In this document: positions 7,533 through 15,331 of the stretch, in pieces
How positions within the stretch are numbered: position 1 is the first letter of the stretch
Layout: each line of letters begins with the position of its first letter
Source: Dietzia psychralcaliphila
Lineage (GTDB): Bacteria; Actinomycetota; Actinomycetes; Mycobacteriales; Mycobacteriaceae
Direction of reading: 5' to 3'
NCBI RefSeq assembly: GCF_003096095.1
Contig: NZ_CP015453.1
Span: 3,720,001-3,784,000, forward strand
DNA: 64,000 bases
Translations under genes and position numbers: made by a program
Notes under the pieces: model-generated
What the model saw: the letters and a program-made list of their open reading frames with translations, nothing else
Told to the model about the DNA's origin: nothing
The model's database searches: none

Positions 7533-9071
7533 GTGCACTCCACTACCACCCCGACGACACCGGGCACCGTTCTGTCCCCCTGGCAGCGGTGGACCGTTCT
7601 GGGCATCGTCTCCTCCGCCCTCCTGCTCATCGCCTTGGACAACACAATCCTGTACACGGCGTTGCCGACGCTGACCCGTGAACTGGGGGCCAGCAGCTCG
7701 CAGCAGCTCTGGATGATCAACGCGTACCCGCTGCTGATGACGGGGCTCCTGCTGGGCTCGGGGTCACTGGGGGACCGTTTCGGGCACAAGCGCGTCTTCC
7801 AGGTGGGACTCCTGATCTTCGGCGCAGCCTCGTTGACGGCGGCCTTCGCGCCCACCTCGGAGGTGCTGATCCTCGCTCGCGCCCTTCTCGGCGTCGGCGC
7901 CGCCACCATGATGCCCGCGACCCTCGCATTGATCCGCCTCAGCTTCTCTGCCGAGCGGGAGCGCAACGTCGCCATGGGCATCTGGGCCGCCACCGCCACC
8001 GTGGGCATGGCGCTGGGCCCCATCGTCTCCGGCGTGCTTCTGGAGCACTACTGGTGGGGATCGGTCTTTCTCATCAACGTTCCGATCGTGGTGCTCGCCA
8101 GCGCACTGATGCTCGTCGTGGGGCCGCCGAACATCACCAACCCTGCCCGACGCTGGGACGCCATCTCATCGGCGCAGGCCCTGGTCGGCATGGCCGCGGC
8201 AGTGCTGGCCATCAAGACCTGGGCGGAGGTGGACGCCAACCGGATCATGGCGGCAGCCGCCACGGTGGTCGCCGTGGTCACGCTCACCATCTTCGCCAGG
8301 CGACAGCAGCGACTGGTCACCTACACCGAGCCGCTGGTGGACTTCTCCATCTTCCGCAACCGCGGCTTCAGCGGGGGCGTGGTGGCCGCAGGGGTCAGCG
8401 TTTTTGCCATCGTGGGTCTGCAGCTGATCATCACCCAGCGCTACCAGCTGGTCGAGGGGTTCAGCCCCCTACAGAGTGGCCTGGTGGTCAGCGCCCTCGC
8501 GGTGGCCTCGCTCCCCTTCGCGCTCTTCGCCGGCGCCATGCTGCACCGCGTCGGACTGCTGGTCCTCATCGGCGGCGGGATCATCGCAGCAGCCATCGGC
8601 TCCGTCGTCACCGTCATTGCCGCCACTCAGGACTCACTGGTGCTGCTGGTGGTCGGCATGGTTGTGGTCGGCGCCGGACTCGGCGCGTCGATGTCCGCGG
8701 CTCCGGCCGCCATCATGGGCAACGTACCGCCGCGCCGTGCGGGCATGGCCGCATCCTTGGAGGAGGTGTCCTACGAGTTCGGCGGACTGGTCGGCGTCGC
8801 CACCATGGGGTCGCTCTTGACGCTGGTCTACTCGCGCGCCGTCCAGCTGCCGGAAGGCGCCCAGCAGTGGGCGGGGCAGGCGCCCGCAGCAGCGCTGACG
8901 TCCGGAGACCCGCAGGTGGTGGCCGCCGCCGCGGAGTCGTTTGATGCGGCGTTCCTGGCTGTACTGACGGCGGTGGCGGCCGTGATGGTGATCGGCGGCG
9001 TGGTGTCGACGGTGCTGCTGCGGCGCTACACGCCGGGCACGCAGTCACAGTTGTACCCGAACAACCACTGA
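7533..9071 (+). CDS. MFS drug:H+ antiporter, DHA2 (14-TM, QacA/SmvA/LfrA-like)
   Basis: A 512-residue polytopic transporter of the DHA2 family, expected to have 14 TM helices and to export lipophilic or cationic drugs. TM1 carries LDNTILYTALPTL, the family signature near the outer end of TM1. Motif A GSLGDRFGHKR follows TM2, and motif C-like GPIVSGVLLEHYWW lies in TM5. The GTG at 7533 is chosen because translation from the earlier ATG at 7464 would run through the operator palindrome and because a -10 lies 6 nt upstream. The next gene is a co-directional TetR repressor. Confidence 0.85.
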   Translation: MHSTTTPTTPGTVLSPWQRWTVLGIVSSALLLIALDNTILYTALPTLTRELGASSSQQLWMINAYPLLMTGLLLGSGSLGDRFGHKRVFQVGLLIFGAASLTAAFAPTSEVLILARALLGVGAATMMPATLALIRLSFSAERERNVAMGIWAATATVGMALGPIVSGVLLEHYWWGSVFLINVPIVVLASALMLVVGPPNITNPARRWDAISSAQALVGMAAAVLAIKTWAEVDANRIMAAAATVVAVVTLTIFARRQQRLVTYTEPLVDFSIFRNRGFSGGVVAAGVSVFAIVGLQLIITQRYQLVEGFSPLQSGLVVSALAVASLPFALFAGAMLHRVGLLVLIGGGIIAAAIGSVVTVIAATQDSLVLLVVGMVVVGAGLGASMSAAPAAIMGNVPPRRAGMAASLEEVSYEFGGLVGVATMGSLLTLVYSRAVQLPEGAQQWAGQAPAAALTSGDPQVVAAAAESFDAAFLAVLTAVAAVMVIGGVVSTVLLRRYTPGTQSQLYPNNH

Positions 9072-9107
9072 TCCGCCGCACTCCAGACACCGAGAGCAGG
9101 TCTCCAC

Positions 9108-9635
9108 ATGCGACAGTCCAAGCGCGACGACATCCTCGACGCGGCACAGCGGCTCATCCAGCGCGACGGCGTCACGGCCCTGACGTTCGAGTCCCTCGCT
9201 ACCGAGTCCGGCCTCACCAAGGGTGGCCTGCTGTACCACTTCCCGTCGCGGGACGAGCTGCTGCGCGGACTGCACCAGCACGTGGCAGGCCGGTGGGAAC
9301 AGTGCATGGAGTCCGAGGCCGGAGGGCCGGCCGGGGAGGTCGACGACGACGCACGGTTCGCGGCCTTTGTTCGCTCGTCCCAGTTCCCGGACCGCGCGGA
9401 GCTACTGCTGATGCTGGAAGCCTCGGAGAACCCGGTCACCAGTGCGGTCTGGGACGGCGTCTACTCCCGGTGGGTCCCGGACGCCCCCACAGTCGACGAC
9501 GACGAGGTATTGACCTTCATCGCACGGCTCGCCGCGGACGGGTTGTGGCTGTACGAATCACTGAACTCGCAGAAGCTGGACCCGGCGGTGCGGGAGCGCG
9601 TGGTCCGGGAGATCGTGAACCTGGCTCCACGCTAG
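9108..9635 (+). CDS. TetR-family regulator of the MFS pump
   Basis: A 175-residue TetR protein. The DNA-binding domain is at the N-terminus with helix-turn-helix LATESGLTKGGLLYHF (about residues 31-46); K-G-G-L-L-Y-H-F is a frequent recognition-helix sequence in TetR proteins. It follows the efflux gene by 36 bp and is probably cotranscribed. The palindrome at 7501-7528 is its likely target. Its last 4 bp overlap the convergent HxlR gene. Confidence 0.85.
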   Translation: MRQSKRDDILDAAQRLIQRDGVTALTFESLATESGLTKGGLLYHFPSRDELLRGLHQHVAGRWEQCMESEAGGPAGEVDDDARFAAFVRSSQFPDRAELLLMLEASENPVTSAVWDGVYSRWVPDAPTVDDDEVLTFIARLAADGLWLYESLNSQKLDPAVRERVVREIVNLAPR

Positions 9636-10024
9636 TCGGCGAGGCGAGTGGCGGCGGGCGCCGAACCGAGTGCTCTGTTCGAGACGAAGATCATCAGGTC
9701 GACGAGTCGCTCGGTGAGCTCGACGCCGTCCGGAGTGAGCGAGTACTCGACGTGGGGCGGCACGACCGGCCTGGCATCCCGGTGGACGTATCCGTCTGCC
9801 TCGAGGGTGCGGAGGGTCTGGGACAGCATCTTGTCCGTGATACCGGAGGCCCGGTGGCGCAGCTCGTTCCAGCGCAGCGGCTCGCCGTCGGAGAGCGCGG
9901 CCAGCAGCAACGGCGCCCACCTGCTGGTCACCCGGGTCAGCGCCTCACGGGTCGGGCAGTTCTCGGTATAGACGCCCTCGCCGAAGGCTGCGGCCAGCCG
10001 GAGTGACGTCGCACTAACTCTCAT
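9632..10024 (-). CDS. qorR: HxlR/DUF24-family redox-sensing regulator (QorR-like)
   Basis: A 130-residue winged-helix HxlR protein: NCPTREAL near residues 22-29, then RWAPLLLAALSDGEPLRWNE (wing-helix core), ITDKMLSQTLRTLEADGYV, and a C-terminal dimer helix. It holds a single cysteine in the N-terminal position used for thiol sensing in HxlR quinone/aldehyde sensors. It is divergent from a QorB-type quinone reductase, the same arrangement as QorR-qor2 in Corynebacterium glutamicum, and probably represses both genes until oxidised. Translation appears leaderless: TAAGGT (10036-10031, minus) lies 6 nt before the ATG. Confidence 0.8.
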   Translation of the reverse strand: MRVSATSLRLAAAFGEGVYTENCPTREALTRVTSRWAPLLLAALSDGEPLRWNELRHRASGITDKMLSQTLRTLEADGYVHRDARPVVPPHVEYSLTPDGVELTERLVDLMIFVSNRALGSAPAATRLAD

Positions 10025-10148
10025 ACCAGTACCTTACTTCAAGGTGGGTACACGCGATCGGAAACAGTTCGGCGCAACCCGTGGTTAGTAGTCCTGTCAG
10101 ACAGTTGACGTCCATCGGTCGACAGACCCAGCACCCAGGAGATACATC
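10025..10148. promoter_or_regulatory. qorR-qorB divergent control region
   Basis: It contains an imperfect dyad GTACCTT (10029-10035) and AAGGTGGGTAC (10041-10051) overlapping the leaderless qorR promoter. A second dyad CTGTC-A-GACAG (10093-10103) lies on the qorB side. AGGAG precedes the qorB GTG. Confidence 0.5.
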
Positions 10149-11003
10149 GTGACCTACCTCGTGACCGGCGCCGCCGGACACCTCGGAGCCCTCGCCGTCG
10201 AGTCGTTGCTCAACCGGGGCGTCGCTCCCGGCGACATCGTCGCCACCGCCCGCGACACCGACCGACTGGGCGCCATCGCGGCACGTGGCGTGGTGACCCG
10301 CCGCCTCGACTACGACGACGTGCCGTCCGTGGACGCCGCGCTGGACGGTGTCGACCGACTGCTGCTGGTCTCGTCCAGCGAGATCGGCCGGCGGGCCGCT
10401 CAGCATCGCACCGTGATCGAGGCCGCGGCCCGTCACGGTGTCGAGTTGGTCGCCTACACCAGCGTCCTGCGTGCTGACTCCACCTCGTTGGGGCTCGCCC
10501 CTGAGCACCTGCAGACAGAGCAGGCGCTCGCACAGGTGGGGACCCCGCATGTCCTGCTGCGCAACGGCTGGTACCTCGAGAACTACACCGAACAGATCCC
10601 CACCCACGTGGCGCACGGTGTGCTCGGTGCGGCCGGATCGGGCCAGATCAGCGGCGCCACCCGCGCCGACTACGCCGAGGCCGCCGCGGCCGTCCTGCTC
10701 GCCGACGACAGCGCCGGCAAGACCTACGAGCTGGCGGGCGATACGGGCTTCACGATGGCCGAGTACGCCGCGACCCTGTCCGAGCTGGCCGGCCAGCTCG
10801 TGGCCTACACCGACCTGCCCCAGTCCGAGTACGCCGCAGCTCTGGTCGAAGTCGGTCTGCCGGCCCCCGTCGTCGAGACGCTCGCCGACATCGACCGCGC
10901 CGTGGCCGCTGGAGAGCTCTACGACGACTCTCGCTCCCTGAGTGCCCTCATCGGCCGACCCACGACGACACTCGCCGAGGCTGTCAGAGCCGCGCTGGCC
11001 TGA
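10149..11003 (+). CDS. qorB: QorB-type NAD(P)H quinone reductase (atypical SDR)
   Basis: A 284-residue NmrA-like atypical short-chain dehydrogenase closely resembling QorB/YtfG, which reduces quinones with NAD(P)H. The N-terminal cofactor loop is VTGAAGHLGALAVESLL (residues 4-20); ATARD (about 35) follows the second beta strand. The segments VAYTSVLRAD and LLRNGWYLENYTE are characteristic of this family. The GTG at 10149 has AGGAG seven bases upstream. Divergence from the HxlR regulator implies induction by quinone or thiol stress. Confidence 0.85.
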   Translation: MTYLVTGAAGHLGALAVESLLNRGVAPGDIVATARDTDRLGAIAARGVVTRRLDYDDVPSVDAALDGVDRLLLVSSSEIGRRAAQHRTVIEAAARHGVELVAYTSVLRADSTSLGLAPEHLQTEQALAQVGTPHVLLRNGWYLENYTEQIPTHVAHGVLGAAGSGQISGATRADYAEAAAAVLLADDSAGKTYELAGDTGFTMAEYAATLSELAGQLVAYTDLPQSEYAAALVEVGLPAPVVETLADIDRAVAAGELYDDSRSLSALIGRPTTTLAEAVRAALA

Positions 11004-11086
11004 CCCCTACCCTTCGCGGCCCGGGCCATCTGACCTCCAGCTGGTCCGGGCCCCGGTGACGAACGAGAAGTGGTGTCGCCGAGCGG

Positions 11087-11551
11087 CTACGCCGAGTTAT
11101 CACCCGCTGCCCGGCGCACTATCTCGCCGAGTTGCTCCCACGCCTTCTCGCTCGGGTCGATCAGTGCGTACGCGGTCGGCCAGAGCCCGCTCTCGTCGTC
11201 GAGGGCGGCCTGCGCACTCACACCGAAAGTGGAATACCTTTCCTTATCCATCTGCCCGCTGCGGAAGAAGACCACCACCTTCCCGTCCCTGGCGTAGCCG
11301 GGTTGCCCGTAGTACAGCTTCGGTGACAGGTCCGGCGCGATGGTGGCGACCATCTGGTGCAGTCGCTCGGCCATCTGCCGGTCGCCGTCGGGCATCTCCT
11401 CGATCCTGGCCAGAAGTGCAGCCTCGTCCGCAGCGGCCTTCTCCGCGCCCTTCGCGCGCTTTGCCTCCGCCTTCAGCTCATCGGCGCGCTCCTTCATCGC
11501 AGCACGCTCCTGGGCGGAGAACTCCCCCGCCGCGCCGTTTCTCTTCGTCAT
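11087..11551 (-). CDS. DUF1801-family protein
   Basis: A 154-residue cytoplasmic protein. The first 60 residues are Lys/Glu/Ala-rich and probably helical. The C-terminal part has the YdhG/frataxin-like DUF1801 signature: PKLYYGQPGYARDGKVVVFF followed by KERYSTFGVS. The family's role is not established; a metal-handling fold is suggested by the frataxin-like structure. It is convergent with qorB and has no operon partner. Confidence 0.75.
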   Translation of the reverse strand: MTKRNGAAGEFSAQERAAMKERADELKAEAKRAKGAEKAAADEAALLARIEEMPDGDRQMAERLHQMVATIAPDLSPKLYYGQPGYARDGKVVVFFRSGQMDKERYSTFGVSAQAALDDESGLWPTAYALIDPSEKAWEQLGEIVRRAAGDNSA

Positions 11552-11736
11552 CAGTTCCTCCCGGTGACCGATCGTCGACTGTCTCCGACGCTAACCGGGC
11601 CATCATCGCCAAGGGCGTCTACGGCGCGGTCACCCTGGGGACCGACGACCGGGCGTGCCGGGTGTCGCCGTCGCCCATCCCGATGAGAGTCGCAATTCAG
11701 TAGCCGTTCCGGCGACCGAGCTGCAAGTCTGGACTC

Positions 11737-12171
11737 GTGGCTTCCGAGGACGGCTTCTACGCTCGCATGTTCCGGCGGCACGCTCATCCGGTCAGTGCAT
11801 GGTCGAGGCTCCTGAGCGCACCACTGCTGCTGGTCCCCCTGTGGACTCGCCTCTGGTGGCTATACGTGCCGATCGGCGCGTGGTTTGCACTCAACCCAGC
11901 GATGACGCCGCCGGCTCACAACATGAAGTCGTTCGCGACACGGGCAATCCTGGGCGAAGAGTCCTGGTCTCGGGACCCCAAGTCCGAACCGATGGTCCTG
12001 GCCCTGGCTGGCATGGCCAGTACATCGCTCGTGTGCGCCATGGTGGCCAGCTACAAGCACAGAAAGACCGGAGCGGTCGCCTGCACCGGGCTCTTCGAGA
12101 TGCTCACGTTGTGGCAATGGAGACTGTGGGCGGACCGATTCACTCGCGACACGCGCCGGACTGACCACTGA
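11737..12171 (+). CDS. small membrane protein, DUF6653-like
   Basis: 144 residues from a GTG start at 11737. Two to three hydrophobic segments are visible (about residues 24-50, 82-100 and 108-120). The opening (MFRRHAHPVSAWSR), NPAMTPP and ILGEESWS resemble DUF6653 membrane proteins of actinobacteria and haloarchaea as I remember them; this was not searched. Function unknown. It stands alone between a DUF1801 gene and a hypothetical gene. Confidence 0.65.
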   Translation: MASEDGFYARMFRRHAHPVSAWSRLLSAPLLLVPLWTRLWWLYVPIGAWFALNPAMTPPAHNMKSFATRAILGEESWSRDPKSEPMVLALAGMASTSLVCAMVASYKHRKTGAVACTGLFEMLTLWQWRLWADRFTRDTRRTDH

Positions 12172-12190
12172 TCCCAGTCGCTGACGCGGC

Positions 12191-12520
12191 TCACCTCGGC
12201 ACGTGCAGATTCGCTAGGGCGAGCACCTTGGCGAAACCTGCCAGGTACTCCCTGCTGCGCCGCGCTGCCTGCTGTTCCACGAGCTCGTCGGCAAGCACCT
12301 TCGGCACCGAAGATGAGTCGACGGCGAGGTGTTCGAGCGCCACAGCCGCGGCGACGGCCTGCCCTTCGTAGAAGGCCAGGTCGGGGAGGACCACCTCAAG
12401 GGCTCGAGACAGCTCGCCAGCGGCGCGCTCTTCGATCATCGTGGTCACGGACGCCCGATACTGCTCGAAACGGTCCTGCGCCTCTTCAAGGTCCCGTCGC
12501 AGGACAGAGGGGTCATACAT
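12191..12520 (-). CDS. hypothetical helical protein
   Basis: 109 residues from the ATG at 12520 (MYDPSVLRRDLEEAQDRF). The in-frame extension to 12664 is Pro/Arg-rich and looks non-coding. The sequence is strongly alpha-helical and acidic, with no signal peptide, membrane segment or recognised motif. It ends 19 bp from the convergent gene at 12171. Not recognised. Confidence 0.5.
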   Translation of the reverse strand: MYDPSVLRRDLEEAQDRFEQYRASVTTMIEERAAGELSRALEVVLPDLAFYEGQAVAAAVALEHLAVDSSSVPKVLADELVEQQAARRSREYLAGFAKVLALANLHVPR

Positions 12521-12750
12521 CGGCGTGCTGCCCGGTGGCCTCACGGCCCGCGTCCGCGAAGGATAGGACCTCGTCCTGGCCACCGCAAGGGAACGACAAG
12601 CCGGCAAGATCGGCGCGAGGGCCGGTACCGGCAGTATCCACAAACGGGCCGGTCGCGTCGTCAACGACCATCTCCAGGTTCACAATGTCACTCTAAGCCC
12701 CCTCGAGTGACAATGCTCGGGCCACCATCTCACCGGACTCGGGACACCGG

Positions 12751-13308
12751 CTACCTCTCCGACACCGGAGTAGCAAAGTGCTGCACATAAAGATGAGCCT
12801 CTGGGAACCCCTGGTACGCAGCCGTCCGCACGCAGACGCCCACCCGGGTGAAGTCCGGGTTGACGATGTTCTCCCTGTGACCGGGACTCTGCATCCAGCT
12901 GTCGACCGGATCGGGTCCGCCCGTAGTTGAGTAGAAGAGATTTTCTGCAGCCGTGTAGTAGTCGACGCCAGCCTCACCGATAAAGACGAACGGATCGCCG
13001 CTGCCATCAGGTGCGTGGTGCCCCCAGTAGTCTCTCGCGATCATGTCGTCTGCTTTCGCGCAGGCACTGTCGCGGAGCTTCTCGCTGGCGTCCAGAGTCG
13101 CGATACCGTTCTCGCTCCGCTGCACATTCGTCTGCTCTTCCACCGGCGACGGATCTGCCGGGGGTTCGACTTCAGCCTGACTCCACGAGTCAACCGACGG
13201 GAGTTCCCGGTTCACCGCGGCGCCCCACTCTGCGCAGCCGCTCCCCAGCATCGAGGCCACCACAAGTAGCGAAGCGGCCGCAACCCTCGAGACTGTCCGA
13301 TTGCTCAT
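12751..13308 (-). CDS. CAP-domain (SCP/PR1) lipoprotein
   Basis: 185 residues from the ATG at 13308. A lipoprotein signal (SRVAAASLLVVASMLGSGC) puts the acylated Cys at residue 25. After a Pro/Glu-rich linker, a CAP domain runs from about residue 65 to the end. It is marked by the paired DYWGHHAPDG, AAENLFYS and SPGHRENIVNPDFTRVGVCV, the His/Glu/Glu/His cavity residues of the SCP fold. Bacterial CAP proteins are extracytoplasmic and may bind lipids or act on the envelope; no catalytic activity is certain. It is preceded on its strand by decayed genes. Confidence 0.8.
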   Translation of the reverse strand: MSNRTVSRVAAASLLVVASMLGSGCAEWGAAVNRELPSVDSWSQAEVEPPADPSPVEEQTNVQRSENGIATLDASEKLRDSACAKADDMIARDYWGHHAPDGSGDPFVFIGEAGVDYYTAAENLFYSTTGGPDPVDSWMQSPGHRENIVNPDFTRVGVCVRTAAYQGFPEAHLYVQHFATPVSER

Positions 13309-13394
13309 CCTGATCACCCAGTCTGAATGTACCGACGGTGGCCAATGCACGACGACCTCGTCGAGCGGATCCTCACTACAAATCCCCCAGAGGA

Positions 13395-13797
13395 TCAGAG
13401 TAGGGACCGGAGCGTGAGCGTCGTCAGGGCCAGGAGAACGACGAGCCAGACGGCGGACCCGGCGAGATCCCGGCGCGATGCGTCGGGGTCGATCCATGGG
13501 ACCTGTAGAGCTCGTATGAACGCCAGACCCGCCGCAGCAAGCTAGACCGCAGTGGCGGCGACCCAACCCCAGGATGAGCCACCCGGCGCCGATGCGGTTG
13601 TCGTCGTCGTAGTCACCGGCCTGTCAGCCGCGGATTGTCAGAAGCCGCGCAGCTGACCATCCGGGGCAACGGCATGAGTCGCGGACCGTTTGCGCTACGG
13701 GGGTCGTCGAGTCGCCGTCACCGTCTGAACTCGTTGTAGTCGTCACCGCTCGCCCAGCCACATATGTGGCTTCCACCTTGACGCGTGGCGACGTCAT
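13395..13797 (-). pseudogene. decayed membrane/linker protein (frameshift plus in-frame TAG)
   Basis: An ORF begins with ATG at 13797, overlapping the stop of the upstream gene as ATGA, and runs about 57 codons with a Thr/Ser/Asp-rich linker before a stop. A second protein-like stretch in another frame (from about 13616) reads a Thr-rich linker and WGWVAATAV, meets an in-frame TAG (13542-13544), then continues LAAAGLAFIRALQVPW and LAGSAVWLVVLLALTTLTL to a stop at 13395. Two membrane segments are thus split by the lesions. I read this as one decayed gene translationally coupled to its equally broken neighbour; the join is inferred. Sequencing error in a live gene is the alternative. Confidence 0.45.
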
Positions 13798-14218
13798 CGA
13801 CCGCCGAGAGGTTGGACGTCGATGAAGTAGCCCATCATGGCCCCGACCCGGTCAGACGGGGAAGTACAGCTGAAGATCTCGTCGAGAAGATCGGCTATCG
13901 GCAGCGGCGAAGCAATCTCCTGGAACCCTGCGCGAACCGTGCCCAGCCTCAGAGTCGGCGTCTCATCGACACACCTGAGTATCGCCTCCGCCTCGAGCCT
14001 GGTAGCCGCTCTGTCGTTGATACCAAGCACACTCAGCGCCCCAGCAATGGACACCCAGTCCCGGGTGAACTCGAACTCCTGCCGGATGGCCTCGGCAATC
14101 GTCTCCTGGCGCATCAGCCCAGTATCCAGCAACGTCAGGGCCCGCGAGCGCTCCCCGTTCAGAGCACGGCCTCCGGCACAAACTTCCGCGATGTCCCGCG
14201 CTTACTCTCGTCAGCCAT
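13794..14218 (-). pseudogene. conserved-looking hypothetical gene with a frameshift near 14160
   Basis: From ATG at 14218 one frame reads MADESKRGTSRKFVPEAVL and stops. Immediately after, another frame continues NGERSRALTLLDTGL and on through IRQEFEFTRDWVSIAGAL, LEAEAILRCVDETP and VGAMMGYFIDVQPLGGR. The two frames join cleanly if the CT doublet in CTCT (around 14161-14164) is counted once, giving VPEAVL followed by NGERSR. The remaining open frame from the TTG at 14132 (112 aa) would be only the C-terminal part. No known family was recognised. Confidence 0.5.
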
Positions 14219-14323
14219 TCTCGTCAGTTGTAGGGGAAGCGGAAGGTGATCGCTTCGCCGGATGAGATGGCGGGCTGCGCACTCAGCCGTAAACTTAAAC
14301 CCATTCTTAACGGAGGGTGGGGC

Positions 14324-14893
14324 ATGAAGGCGATGATCAGTGCGGTAGCGGCGGCAGTGCTGGCTGCGGGTCTTGCGGCCTGCAGCTCGAACGGGGAGGA
14401 GCCGCCGGCGGAGAGCACCACTGGCACGACGGTCAGCAGCTCGACACCGTCGAGCTCGTCGTCGACAACCAGCAGCTCGACCTCCACCAGCCAGAGCAGC
14501 AGCGTGCCATCGAGCTCCACGGCTCAGGCGAATCCAACGACCCCGACGGCAGCTCCCGCCGCCGCTGACCCGGTTCGTCCGCCGTTCATGAGACCAGAGG
14601 ACTTCGACCCCTACGGACCGCCGCGGTTCGTCCAGTGCTGGGAATCCAACGCCGCGGTCATGTCAGACGGATCCATCGTCACCGACACCGTGAACTGCGC
14701 CCCTCAGCCCCCTGCGGCAGCCCCGACGCCCCAGTATGTCGATCCGCCGCGGGCCGACGGATGCGTCGGCCCGGCCGCGACCTGCGGTTACTACGACGAG
14801 GATGGCAACCCGATCTGGTTCGACAAGGAAACGGGCCAAACCTCGCCCCGCTACCTCGACGAGAACGGCAACCCCACGATGGACCCGAACTAG
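14324..14893 (+). CDS. Ser/Thr-rich secreted lipoprotein
   Basis: 189 residues from ATG 14324, chosen because GGAGG lies seven bases upstream and the signal peptide starts cleanly there. The signal ends in the lipobox LAAC (Cys about residue 19). A low-complexity Ser/Thr linker of about 60 residues follows, then a small Cys-containing domain with VQCWESNAAV, VNCAPQ and DGCVGPAATCGYYDEDGNP. The four cysteines outside the lipobox suggest two disulfides. A TAAACT hexamer (14290-14295) may be its -10. No function is known. Two strong hairpins follow the stop. Confidence 0.7.
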   Translation: MKAMISAVAAAVLAAGLAACSSNGEEPPAESTTGTTVSSSTPSSSSSTTSSSTSTSQSSSVPSSSTAQANPTTPTAAPAAADPVRPPFMRPEDFDPYGPPRFVQCWESNAAVMSDGSIVTDTVNCAPQPPAAAPTPQYVDPPRADGCVGPAATCGYYDEDGNPIWFDKETGQTSPRYLDENGNPTMDPN

Positions 14894-14895
14894 AG

Positions 14896-14932
14896 CGCTC
14901 CCCCTCCTGAAATTGTGCCTGATGGGGGAGCG
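14896..14932. terminator. hairpin after the lipoprotein gene
   Basis: CGCTCCCCC (14896-14904) and GGGGGAGCG (14924-14932) form a perfect 9-bp stem with a 19-nt loop starting 3 nt after the stop codon. There is no T-tract. Confidence 0.55.
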
Positions 14933-14942
14933 AGCAAGTGCG

Positions 14943-14980
14943 TGAGGGCGGCGCCTGCGGTTCAGCAGGCGCCGCCCTCA
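14943..14980. terminator. perfect 16-bp hairpin, probable bidirectional terminator
   Basis: Positions 14943-14958 and 14965-14980 are exact reverse complements with a 6-nt loop. Its location between a plus-strand gene end and a minus-strand ORF end suits two-way termination. The T-tract is weak, as is common in actinobacteria. Confidence 0.65.
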
Positions 14981-14994
14981 GCGGTTTGGGTGGG

Positions 14995-15096
14995 TCAGCG
15001 CGGGACGACGAGCCCGTTGTAGTCCTCGGGGTTGTCCACGGCGCGCTCTAGATCGCTGAGCAAGGCGAGTTGAGTGGTGCAGTCCGGGCGTTTCAT
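14995..15096 (-). CDS. possible small ORF (33 aa)
   Basis: ATG at 15096 opens a 33-residue frame reading MKRPDCTTQLALLSDLERAV then a short acidic tail ending YNGLVVPR. It ends just before the 16-bp hairpin, as a real gene or the remnant of one would. No ribosome site or homologue is known to me. The rest of the 14998-15331 stretch shows nothing coding that I can support. Confidence 0.25.
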   Translation of the reverse strand: MKRPDCTTQLALLSDLERAVDNPEDYNGLVVPR

Positions 15097-15331
15097 TCCC
15101 TATTGTGCCGCTACGTTTGGTGAAGCATCAGGAAGTCGGGAGGAAGACTGTCCGCAAGCCATGCTCCACGTCACCAATCGCAGGCTGTTCAGCATCCACA
15201 CGGTCCTGGTCGAACGGCCGCACCACAGAGGTCTCCTGGCCGAGTCAGACCGCGAGTTGAGATCGTGTGGGCGAGGCAAGAACTGCAGCGGTTCACTCAG
15301 CAGATAGCTGAATCCGAGTTCCGTGGTGCGC

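Noticed and set aside
15074-15307. 77-aa plus-strand ORF as a gene
   Set aside because: Composition is Cys/Arg-rich without domain features, there is no ribosome site, and it lies opposite the end of the DUF4839 gene region.
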